Source: an uncultured Lacinutrix sp.
GTDB taxonomy: Bacteria; Bacteroidota; Bacteroidia; Flavobacteriales; Flavobacteriaceae
Assembly: GCF_947500325.1 (NCBI RefSeq)
Contig: NZ_CANMRQ010000008.1
Span: forward strand, 62,001 to 126,000
Direction of reading: 5' to 3'
Length of the DNA stretch: 64,000 nt
This document shows, piece by piece, positions 30,410 to 38,613 of this stretch. Every line of letters starts with the position of its first letter. Position 1 is the first letter of the stretch. A model generated the notes under the pieces. It did not search any database. It was not told the DNA's origin and worked only from the letters and a program-made list of their open reading frames with translations. A program made the position numbers and the translations under genes.

Positions 30410-31408
30410 ATGAAATCATTTATTTACATTTCCATGCTATTATCAACCTCAGCATTATTTGCACAAGAAACTTCTGAAAACCCTGAAGAAAAACCTATAA
30501 AAAAAGTATTCAGTTTTGAAGGTAGTATTGATGCTTATTATAGAGCTAATTTAACCGCTCCTAACGACACTACTCAAATTGCACCAGCAACTTCTTTTGC
30601 AGACAAATCTGGCTTCTCTTTAGGAATGGCTAATATTATTGCTTCTTATGAAAAAAGAAAAGTAGGAGCTGTAGCAGATTTAGTATTTGGACCACGTGGT
30701 GAAGCTGCTAGCGCCACAATATTGAATCAATTATATGCTTTTTGGAATATAAGCGAGAATACTAAATTGACTTTTGGTAAATTCAACACTTATTTAGGCT
30801 ACGAAGTTATTGCTCCAACAGGAAATTTTAATTATAGTACTTCTTATCTCTTTTCAAATGGCCCTTTTTCACATACTGGAATAAAAGCAGACATTGCTAT
30901 ATCTGATGATTTTAGCTTAATGCTAGGCATATTTAACCAAACCGATGTCACCGAATTTAATCCCGATGGAAGTTATGCAGTTGGCGCACAATTTGGATAT
31001 GATGGTCAATTTCTAAATCTATTATACGATAAAGAAGGTTTAGGTTTCGAAATAGACTATACTGGCGGTTTTGATGTTTCAAAAAAATTCTTTATTGGTA
31101 TTAATGCTGCTTATACAGATAATGATGGTGAAGGATTTTACGGCACAGCACTTTACCCACAATACAGCATTAACAATTCTTTAAAGCTAGGATTAAGAAG
31201 CGAATATTTCGCAACTCAAAGCAACTTAACTACAGACGATCCTAATATTATTACTGTAACACTAACTGGAAGTTATACTATTGAAGACCTAATTATTAAA
31301 CCAGAATTTAGACTAGATAACGGTTCAGATGATATCTTCATTGACACCGATTTAAAACCAACAGAAAGTCTAGCATCTTTTGTTGTAGCAGCGATTTATA
31401 AATTTTAA
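30410..31408 (+). CDS. outer-membrane beta-barrel porin-like protein
   Basis: A 332-aa protein with signal peptide MKSFIYISMLLSTSALFAQ, then alternating beta strands rich in aromatic ends (FEGSIDAYYRANL, GVKADLVFG-like segments) and a C-terminal SLASFVVAAIYKF that ends in Phe like many outer-membrane barrels. This fits the OmpL-like 'putative beta-barrel porin-2' type common next to ammonium transporters in Bacteroidetes. Its position before P-II and Amt suggests it passes a nitrogen source across the outer membrane. The substrate is not visible from the sequence. Confidence 0.78.
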   Translation: MKSFIYISMLLSTSALFAQETSENPEEKPIKKVFSFEGSIDAYYRANLTAPNDTTQIAPATSFADKSGFSLGMANIIASYEKRKVGAVADLVFGPRGEAASATILNQLYAFWNISENTKLTFGKFNTYLGYEVIAPTGNFNYSTSYLFSNGPFSHTGIKADIAISDDFSLMLGIFNQTDVTEFNPDGSYAVGAQFGYDGQFLNLLYDKEGLGFEIDYTGGFDVSKKFFIGINAAYTDNDGEGFYGTALYPQYSINNSLKLGLRSEYFATQSNLTTDDPNIITVTLTGSYTIEDLIIKPEFRLDNGSDDIFIDTDLKPTESLASFVVAAIYKF

Positions 31409-31480
31409 CTATCAACTAAATATTAATAAAATTTCCACCTAACAGCCATTGGAATCATGGAAATAAAAAACATGTTTTTT

Positions 31481-31819
31481 ATGAAAAAAATAGAAGCAAT
31501 TATTAGAAAATCTAAGTTTTCTGCAGTAAAAAAAGCACTACATGAAGTAGGCGTAAACTTTCTCTCGTACTGGGATGTTACTGGTCTTGGAAATGAAAAA
31601 GTAGGCCATGTCTACAGAGGTGTTTCATATAGCACAAGCGACATACAACGTCGCTATTTATCAATCGTCGTTAATGATGATTTTGAAGATATCACCGTAA
31701 AAACCATTATTGAAGCCGCCAAAACTGGTGAAGTTGGAGATGGCAAGGTATTTATTTCAGATATCAACGAAGTTTACAGAATTAGAACAAGCGAAAAAGG
31801 AGGAGACACTCTAAAATAA
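31481..31819 (+). CDS. glnK: P-II family nitrogen regulatory protein
   Basis: A 112-aa trimeric signalling protein that senses 2-oxoglutarate and ATP/ADP and gates Amt. MKKIEAIIRKSKFSAVKKAL is the usual N terminus; AKTGEVGDGKVFI and YRIRTSEKG are the P-II C-terminal signature. In the T-loop YRGVSYSTSDIQRRY, Tyr50 corresponds to the Tyr51 uridylylated in enterics, although the following residues differ strongly from the enteric loop. In-frame ATGs at 31457 and 31472 would add 8 or 3 residues; I prefer 31481 by family length. The symbol is inferred from the amt neighbour. Confidence 0.93.
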   Translation: MKKIEAIIRKSKFSAVKKALHEVGVNFLSYWDVTGLGNEKVGHVYRGVSYSTSDIQRRYLSIVVNDDFEDITVKTIIEAAKTGEVGDGKVFISDINEVYRIRTSEKGGDTLK

Positions 31820-31845
31820 AACTAACTACCTATTATATAATTATT

Positions 31846-33069
31846 ATGGAATTATTAACTAATAATGTATGGATGATGATCTGTACAGCACTTGTTTTTT
31901 TTATGCATTTAGGATTTTCATTTTTGGAGATTGGACTAACAAGACAAAAAAACACAATCAATATTTTATTTAAAAATATCTTTATTATTTGCGTTGGACT
32001 TCTGCTATACTGTTTAGTAGGCTTCAACTTAATGTATCCAGGAGATTTTAATGGTTTTTTAGGATTTGCAGGATTTGGCCTAGATGCTCCTCTAAACACT
32101 GAAGGCGCTTTAGATTTAACATACAACACAGGCTACACTTATTGGACAGATTTCTTATTTCAGGGTATGTTTGCTGCCACTGCAGCCACTATTGTCTCTG
32201 GCGCTGTAGCTGAGCGCATTAAACTAGGTCCATTTATGATTTTTGTTATTGTATATGTTGGAATTGTTTACCCTATAGCTGGTTCTTGGAAATGGGGAGC
32301 TGGCTGGTTGGATAAATTAGGATTCTATGATTTTGCAGGCTCTACATTAGTACATTCTGTAGGTGGCTGGGCTGCATTAATAGCTGTTTGGTTATTAGGT
32401 GCTCGCATTGGGAAATTTAAAAACGGAAAAGTGTTAGTGATTTTAGGTCACAATATTCCACTAGCAACAGCTGGTGTTTTAATTTTATGGTTAGGATGGT
32501 TTGGATTTAATGGCGGCTCTGTATTATCTGCAAATCCAGAATTAACTTCTTTAACACTAGTTACCACTTCTTTAGCAGCTGCAGCTGGTGGCGTTGGCTC
32601 ATTTATCATTTCCACTTTAGCATATAAAAACTATGATTTAACCATGTTTTTAAATGGTATTTTAGGTGGATTAGTAGGCATCACAGCTGGCGCAGACCAA
32701 ATGTCTCCAACTGATGCTATTTTAATTGGTGTTATCGCTGGCGGATTAATTGTTGCTGCTGTTGCATTAATAGATAAATTACGTCTGGATGACCCTGTTG
32801 GAGCAATAGCAGTACATTTAATTTGTGGAATATGGGGAACACTAGCAGTTGGGATTTTTGGAAAACTAGCCAGCGGAACACAATTTTTATACCAACTAAC
32901 TGGCGTTGGTGCTTATGCAGTATTTTGCCTATTTACATCGTTTATAATATTATTCACCTTGAAAAAAACTATTGGCATACGTGTTTCGGAAAGAGAAGAA
33001 CTAGAAGGACTTGATGGTCACGAACACGGCATGAATGCTTACTCAGATTTTAGAATGAATGAGCATTAA
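31846..33069 (+). CDS. amt: ammonium transporter
   Basis: Amt/Mep/Rh-family inner-membrane channel (407 aa) with about eleven hydrophobic segments starting MELLTNNVWMMICTALVFFMHLGFSFLEIGL. AGSTLVHSVGGWAALIAVWLLG holds the first pore His, and DPVGAIAVHLICGIWGTLAVGIFG the second. GAVAERIKLGPFMIFVIVYV is another Amt block. The C-terminal tail is short and has no fused domain. It lies 26 nt after the P-II gene, the usual GlnK-AmtB pair, and ends at a strong terminator. Confidence 0.96.
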   Translation: MELLTNNVWMMICTALVFFMHLGFSFLEIGLTRQKNTINILFKNIFIICVGLLLYCLVGFNLMYPGDFNGFLGFAGFGLDAPLNTEGALDLTYNTGYTYWTDFLFQGMFAATAATIVSGAVAERIKLGPFMIFVIVYVGIVYPIAGSWKWGAGWLDKLGFYDFAGSTLVHSVGGWAALIAVWLLGARIGKFKNGKVLVILGHNIPLATAGVLILWLGWFGFNGGSVLSANPELTSLTLVTTSLAAAAGGVGSFIISTLAYKNYDLTMFLNGILGGLVGITAGADQMSPTDAILIGVIAGGLIVAAVALIDKLRLDDPVGAIAVHLICGIWGTLAVGIFGKLASGTQFLYQLTGVGAYAVFCLFTSFIILFTLKKTIGIRVSEREELEGLDGHEHGMNAYSDFRMNEH

Positions 33070-33089
33070 GGTTTGATTATTTAGCTAGT

Positions 33090-33125
33090 AAAAGCCTCAA
33101 AACTTTTAAAGTTTTGAGGCTTTTT
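33090..33125 (+). terminator. terminator after amt
   Basis: AAAGCCTCAAAACTTT pairs with its complement AAAGTTTTGAGGCTTT, followed by further T on the + strand. It lies 20 nt past the amt stop and before convergent ppc, and is nearly symmetric so could serve both strands. Confidence 0.85.
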
Positions 33126-33187
33126 ATTTAACCTTTTCAATTTTTGATTTAAAAGAAAAGCATTTTACTAATTGATAACTTCTTAAA

Positions 33188-35767
33188 TTAAGCCGAATTA
33201 CGACTTGCATTAATATTTCCAAATAGAGATCTTGTTACTAATTTTTCAAAAACAGCAATTTGTTCTACATCCTTAACTTCCGCTTTATGTAATTCTTGAA
33301 TTTGCTTTAACGCATATTGCTGTATCGTTAATAACGGCAATACTATTGATTCTCGCATACTAATAGAAGCCTTTCCTGCTGGCTCTTCCTGCATTAACTG
33401 AGTGTAACCCGTTAATTTTAATATAAGGCGTTTCGTTGTTTCATACTCTGTATAAATAATATTCCAAAACTCACCATAAACCTCATCTTCGCTCATGTAT
33501 TTTGTTAAATCGAAAAACGATTTAGATAAAGACATCATACTATTTTCTATTAAAGTTTTAAAGAAACTAGACGTTTTAAATAGCTTTTGCACTTTTTCAA
33601 ACTCACCTGCATCCTCATAAGATTTCAAAGCCGTACCTACTCCAAAAAAACCTGGAACGTTTTGTTTTAATTGACTCCAAGAACCAACAAATGGTATTGC
33701 CCTTAAATCTTCAAAAACTAAACCTTCTGCTTTACCACGTTTAGACGGGCGACTTCCTATATTTGTTTTTGCATAATACTTTAAAGTACTCATATGCTCT
33801 AAGTAAGAAATAAATTTAGGATGCTGCTTAAAACTCACATAAGTTTCATAACTAAGTTTTGCTAGATCATCCATAACTACTCTATTTTCTGGAACCATTC
33901 TTAAATCTGCATCACTCAAACTATTATATATTCCAGAACTAATAAGCTGCTCTATATTATATTGCGAAGAATCTAAAGTTCCAAAATTAGAGCTAATAGT
34001 CTGCCCCTGTATAGTTAATTGCACCTCTTTATCTTCAATTGTTGGTCCTAAAGAAGCGTAAAAATTATGTGTTTTACCACCTCCACGAGCTGGCGGACCT
34101 CCACGACCATCAAAGAAAATAACGGTAACACCGTACTTCCTAGAAACAGTAGTTAAGCGTTCTTTGGCTTTATATATCGCCCAATTAGCCATCAAATAAC
34201 CACCATCTTTCGTCCCATCACTAAAACCAAGCATAATTGTTTGCTTATTACCTCTAGTCTTTAAATGCGTAGCATATTCAGGATTAGTATACAATTCCTC
34301 CATAACTTTATGCGACACTTCTAAATCTGTAATAGTTTCAAAAAGCGGCCCAATATCTACAGTTAAATCATCTTCAAACGCCACTAACTTTAACATTGCA
34401 AATAACTGCATTACGTTTAAAGCTGTTTGATTATTACTAATGATATATCTATTCGCAGCTCGTTCACCATTTTTTTCCTGAATAGTTTTTATAACTTTCA
34501 TAGTACTTAGAGCCTTATATGCAACTTCATCTTTTATTATAGACAAATCAACCTTTCCTTTTATTTTTGAAAGCACTTTAACTTGTTCTTTTTCAGATAA
34601 TTCACGATATTTTTTTGGAAAAATATCACTTCCACCTTCCTCAAGAGCATCAACTAAAATATTAAAAACTTTATCATGTTCGCGACTATCCTGTCTAATA
34701 TCTAAAGCCGAAAAATGAAAACCAAAAAGATGCACTTTATTTATTAAGCTCTTTACCTCCCTTAAGTAAAGTGATTGATGCTTCTCTACTAAAATATTTT
34801 TTATAGTTTCTAATTCTAAAATAAAACTATCTAACGTTAAGTTTGAAGCCTCATGAACAACAATATTATACAACTCTTTTTCTAAAGCTATAATTTTATC
34901 TTCAACATCTACAAAAGTCAATTTTCTTCTCAGCTTCCTAACATCTCTGTAATAATTTTTAATAACAGTATCCTTTAATCGCATAGCAACTTTTAAGGTA
35001 ATATCTGGTGTCACAAATGGATTCCCATCCCTATCACCACCTGGCCAAAAACCGACATTAACAATATTATTATCTATCTGTTTTCCATCAAAAATATTTC
35101 GTTGAATATAATCGTAAATAGTTCCGAAAGAATGATAAAATACATTTTCTAAATACCAAATTAAACTCACTGCTTCATCATATGGCGTTGGTTTTTTATG
35201 TTTAAAAAATGGAGTCTTACCTAACTGAGCTAATAAATCATTTATTCTCAACAAGTCATTTTCCTTTATCGCCTCTGTTAAATCTGTAATAATTCCTAAA
35301 ACAGCACCAGGATAAAACTGAGTTGGATGAGCTGTTAACACGATTCTCACTTTAAATTCCTCTAAATATTTTCGCAACTTATCTAGTTTGTTTTCTGCTG
35401 TAGCGTTTTCTTTTAAACTACGTAAAGTCCCTATACCATCCATATTATTAACTACAGGAAAAGCAGCATCTTCTATTGCATCAAACAAAACCACCTGTCT
35501 TTCAATATATTGTATAAAACGAAAGAGCAAATTAATTTGACTTTTATCACTTCGTCTAGCTTGGTACTTTTTAAAAAAAGTCTCAACAATAACTGTTGGA
35601 TTATCTCCATTTCTAAATCCTTTTTCACATGTTTCATGAAATAGAGGCAGCAACACACCAGTTTTAGTAATTGTATCAAAAGGTAGCGTCATAAAAATAC
35701 CATTATAAATTTGATATTTTGACAAAACATTTTGATTGAAACGCGTTAATTTTGGTTGTAGTGGCAT
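33188..35767 (-). CDS. ppc: phosphoenolpyruvate carboxylase
   Basis: Cytosolic anaplerotic enzyme (859 aa, typical of Bacteroidetes) that makes oxaloacetate from PEP and bicarbonate. The catalytic His is H147 in VLTAHPTQFYPG. FWPGGDRDGNPFVT, GFSDGTKDGGYLMANW and FFDGRGGPPARGGGKTHNF are the further catalytic and glycine-rich motifs. The C terminus ends in RNSA, close to the family's usual N-T-G/S tail. It is monocistronic. No upstream promoter with both boxes was found; 35768-35963 otherwise shows no feature. Confidence 0.95.
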   Translation of the reverse strand: MPLQPKLTRFNQNVLSKYQIYNGIFMTLPFDTITKTGVLLPLFHETCEKGFRNGDNPTVIVETFFKKYQARRSDKSQINLLFRFIQYIERQVVLFDAIEDAAFPVVNNMDGIGTLRSLKENATAENKLDKLRKYLEEFKVRIVLTAHPTQFYPGAVLGIITDLTEAIKENDLLRINDLLAQLGKTPFFKHKKPTPYDEAVSLIWYLENVFYHSFGTIYDYIQRNIFDGKQIDNNIVNVGFWPGGDRDGNPFVTPDITLKVAMRLKDTVIKNYYRDVRKLRRKLTFVDVEDKIIALEKELYNIVVHEASNLTLDSFILELETIKNILVEKHQSLYLREVKSLINKVHLFGFHFSALDIRQDSREHDKVFNILVDALEEGGSDIFPKKYRELSEKEQVKVLSKIKGKVDLSIIKDEVAYKALSTMKVIKTIQEKNGERAANRYIISNNQTALNVMQLFAMLKLVAFEDDLTVDIGPLFETITDLEVSHKVMEELYTNPEYATHLKTRGNKQTIMLGFSDGTKDGGYLMANWAIYKAKERLTTVSRKYGVTVIFFDGRGGPPARGGGKTHNFYASLGPTIEDKEVQLTIQGQTISSNFGTLDSSQYNIEQLISSGIYNSLSDADLRMVPENRVVMDDLAKLSYETYVSFKQHPKFISYLEHMSTLKYYAKTNIGSRPSKRGKAEGLVFEDLRAIPFVGSWSQLKQNVPGFFGVGTALKSYEDAGEFEKVQKLFKTSSFFKTLIENSMMSLSKSFFDLTKYMSEDEVYGEFWNIIYTEYETTKRLILKLTGYTQLMQEEPAGKASISMRESIVLPLLTIQQYALKQIQELHKAEVKDVEQIAVFEKLVTRSLFGNINASRNSA

Positions 35768-35963
35768 AATAAATTTAATTTAATAGAAAGATAAAGTTAC
35801 TAAACAATACCTTGCTAGATAACAACATAGCTTAGTTTTACGATATACGCATTTATACTGATTTCAATTATGAAAACAATAATTAAAACGTCCTTTTTTA
35901 CTTTTTTCGAAACGGAATGAATTACACAAAAACATGCTAATCATTTTTAAGACACTTTAGCAA

Positions 35964-35991
35964 TTGAAATTCTTTATTTTTTGTATTTTCG
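35964..35991 (+). promoter_or_regulatory. promoter of the metK riboswitch transcript
   Basis: TTG at 35964-35966, 17 nt, then TATTTTCG at 35984-35991, a 7-of-8 match to TAnnTTTG. The predicted start near 35997 lies just before the riboswitch stem at 36009, which supports both calls. Confidence 0.55.
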
Positions 35992-36004
35992 CAGTCTTAA
36001 ACTA

Positions 36005-36090
36005 TTAAGAGGACGGATTTGACTGATTGCAACCTCATAAAAAAATGCTAAAGGCAGTGTAAACTTCCTTGGACGCTTTCGTCAAATCAT
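36005..36090 (+). ncRNA. SAM-II-type riboswitch (long-loop variant) upstream of metK
   Basis: The leader holds stem GAGG/CCTC (36009-36012 with 36033-36036) enclosing GGATTTGACTGATTGCA, then an A-rich stretch and ATGCTAAAGGC. This matches the SAM-II core as I remember it (GATTTAAC..TATTGCA, stem, then GCTAAA). An additional perfect 8-bp pairing joins 36016-36023 (GATTTGAC) to 36081-36088 (GTCAAATC), giving a pseudoknot with a loop longer than the proteobacterial type. SAM-I hallmarks are absent. It should lower MetK synthesis when SAM is high, probably at translation because no terminator lies before the ATG at 36111. Confidence 0.75.
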
Positions 36091-36110
36091 AAGAAAACAT
36101 AAAAGAAAAT

Positions 36111-37367
36111 ATGGCGTATTTATTTACATCAGAAAGTGTGTCTGAAGGACACCCAGATAAAGTAGCAGATCAAATTAGTGATGCTTTAATTGATAACTTT
36201 TTAGCTTTTGATAAAGACTCCAAGGTTGCCTGTGAAACATTAGTAACAACAGGTCAAGTGGTCTTAGCAGGAGAAGTAAAATCTAAAACCTATTTAGACG
36301 TACAAAAAATAGCTAGAGACACAATTAATAAAATTGGATACACCAAGAGCGAATACATGTTCGACGGCAATTCATGTGGTGTTTTTAGTGCTATTCATGA
36401 ACAAAGTGACGACATTAACAGAGGTGTAGATAGAGACACTAAAGAAGAGCAAGGCGCTGGAGATCAAGGCATGATGTTTGGCTACGCGACAAACGAGACA
36501 GATAACTACATGCCTTTAGCATTAGACTTGTCTCATAAAATACTAATAGAATTAGCTGAATTACGTCGAGAAAATAAAGACATCACCTATTTAAGACCAG
36601 ATTCCAAAAGTCAAGTAACTATTGAATATAGCGACGACAATATACCACAACGTATAGATGCTATTGTTGTTTCAACTCAACATGATGATTTTGATAGCAG
36701 CGACGAAACAATGCTTGCAAAAATTAGAAAAGACATCGTAGAGATTCTTATTCCAAGAGTTATCGCTCAATTGCCAGAAGAAATTAAAGCTCTATTTAAT
36801 AACGATATTAAATACCACATCAACCCAACAGGTAAATTTGTTATTGGTGGTCCACACGGAGACACAGGATTAACTGGCCGTAAAATCATAGTAGACACCT
36901 ATGGAGGAAAAGGAGCTCATGGTGGTGGCGCCTTCTCAGGGAAAGATCCTAGCAAAGTAGATAGAAGTGCAGCATATGCTACTAGACACATTGCAAAAAA
37001 TCTAGTCGCTGCTGGTGTTTGTGAAGAAATCCTAGTACAAGTAAGTTATGCTATTGGAGTTGTTGAACCTATGGGAATCTTTGTAGACACATATGGAACA
37101 TGCCCTTTTAACATGACTGATGGTGAAATTGCTGAGAAAATATCAAAAGTATTTGACATGCGACCAGCTGCGATTGAAGAGCGTTTAAAATTAAGAAACC
37201 CAATGTACAGTGAAACTGCTGCATATGGACATATGGGTAGACAAAATGAAACAGTTACCAAAACTTTTTCCCAACCTTACGGTGACGATTTAACTATAGA
37301 CGTTGAACTATTTACATGGGAGAAGCTAGATTATATAGAAAAAGTAAAAGCTGAATTTGGACTATAA
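36111..37367 (+). CDS. metK: S-adenosylmethionine synthase
   Basis: Makes SAM from methionine and ATP (418 aa). [21 protein letters not shown] at the N terminus, [12 protein letters not shown] near residues 119-130 and [19 protein letters not shown] around 269-287 are the methionine, P-loop and phosphate signatures. A SAM-II-type riboswitch lies directly upstream, consistent with feedback by the product. It is monocistronic with a terminator 20 nt downstream. Confidence 0.97.
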   Translation: MAYLFTSESVSEGHPDKVADQISDALIDNFLAFDKDSKVACETLVTTGQVVLAGEVKSKTYLDVQKIARDTINKIGYTKSEYMFDGNSCGVFSAIHEQSDDINRGVDRDTKEEQGAGDQGMMFGYATNETDNYMPLALDLSHKILIELAELRRENKDITYLRPDSKSQVTIEYSDDNIPQRIDAIVVSTQHDDFDSSDETMLAKIRKDIVEILIPRVIAQLPEEIKALFNNDIKYHINPTGKFVIGGPHGDTGLTGRKIIVDTYGGKGAHGGGAFSGKDPSKVDRSAAYATRHIAKNLVAAGVCEEILVQVSYAIGVVEPMGIFVDTYGTCPFNMTDGEIAEKISKVFDMRPAAIEERLKLRNPMYSETAAYGHMGRQNETVTKTFSQPYGDDLTIDVELFTWEKLDYIEKVKAEFGL

Positions 37368-37387
37368 TCTATAACCACATACACAAT

Positions 37388-37416
37388 AAAAAACCTTCAA
37401 AATTGAAGGTTTTTTT
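37388..37416 (+). terminator. terminator after metK
   Basis: AAAAAACCTTCAA pairs with TTGAAGGTTTTTT with a 2-nt gap, followed by a T run. It lies 20 nt past the metK stop. Confidence 0.85.
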
Positions 37417-37518
37417 GTTTACCAAAAGAAATATATTTTATATCAAGGTAGGATTTTCAACAGTATTAGTGTTATATCTATATAATCGCTATATAAATCT
37501 AAAAACGAAACTCTTGTT

Positions 37519-38361
37519 ATGAAAAAAAGCATCACACTCTTAATTCTATCAATATTTTACATTTCTTGCAATAACGAACCTCTTGATACTGGCCTAACAA
37601 ATTCTGATCAAGATGAAATTATAGAAATACCAGAAAACATACTTATTATTAAAGAAATAAATGATGGAAGTTATGATTATATTTTTGACGCTGATGGCAA
37701 ATTAGAAAGAATAAACAGAGTACCAACCACTTGCTGTTATGACTTTGCTTATAGATACGAATACACAGATGACAATAAGCTAAATAGAGAAGTTACTGCC
37801 ATAGTTTCTGAAGAAGCACATATTGTAATTACATACAATAATGACACCATAGATTCCTATACTTCTTTTGGCTTCATATACAACAATCCTTATTCTATAA
37901 CCATTGAAAACAATATTATTACTAGGTCTTTAAATGAAAGTGTTTTTAAATACACATACGCATCTAATAATTTAAAAAAAATAACAAACTACACCTACAT
38001 AGAAAATAGCATTACAAAAACTAACATAAGCTATACATATGACAATAACAATAACTTAACAGGAGCCGAAGAAGTTATTATTAATGGTAACACAACTAAT
38101 ACCATTTATACTTTTACTTACGACGACAAGAAAAACCCAATTGCCGAATCTATGGATTCAAATAAATTAGTATACACATTAATTAAAGGATACTCACCAA
38201 ATGACCTTATAAGATTATCTCCAAATAATATTGTTAGTAATAGTAAAACTCAAGAATCGTTTATATACGAGTACAATACAGACAATTACCCAATAAATGC
38301 AATAAAAAATAACAGTACAGACAATAGCCTTATTAACACACTAACATATAACTATTACTAG
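37519..38361 (+). CDS. putative lipoprotein with YD-repeat-like strands
   Basis: A 280-aa protein of unknown function. MKKSITLLILSIFYISCNN has a lipobox ending at Cys17, so it should be a lipid-anchored envelope protein. The remainder is rich in Tyr, Asn and Thr and shows repeated strands such as YRYEYTDDNKLNRE, KYTYASNNLKKITNY, SYTYDNNNNLTGAE and TFTYDDKKNPIAE, resembling RHS/YD-type or DUF4595-like beta repeats. It stands alone between metK and tRNA-Tyr. Confidence 0.75.
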   Translation: MKKSITLLILSIFYISCNNEPLDTGLTNSDQDEIIEIPENILIIKEINDGSYDYIFDADGKLERINRVPTTCCYDFAYRYEYTDDNKLNREVTAIVSEEAHIVITYNNDTIDSYTSFGFIYNNPYSITIENNIITRSLNESVFKYTYASNNLKKITNYTYIENSITKTNISYTYDNNNNLTGAEEVIINGNTTNTIYTFTYDDKKNPIAESMDSNKLVYTLIKGYSPNDLIRLSPNNIVSNSKTQESFIYEYNTDNYPINAIKNNSTDNSLINTLTYNYY

Positions 38362-38394
38362 TATACTAATCCAAAAAACAACATCTAAAACAAA

Positions 38395-38425
38395 AAAAAG
38401 CCCAAACCTAAGTTTGAGCTTTTTT
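38395..38425. terminator. terminator shared by the lipoprotein gene and tRNA-Tyr
   Basis: AAAAAGC / GCTTTTT and CAAAC / GTTTG with one mismatch and loop CTAA form a stem with U tracts on both strands, between the convergent lipoprotein gene (+) and tRNA-Tyr (-). Confidence 0.7.
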
Positions 38426-38426
38426 G

Positions 38427-38508
<82 letters not shown>

Positions 38509-38613
38509 AAAACCGAGCGCAAATATATTACAGTTTTGCTATTGTACAAAACAATTTCATTAAAAAATGAGTCTTAAAAAAATTCACTTTCATTTTTAAT
38601 AATACATTTACTA

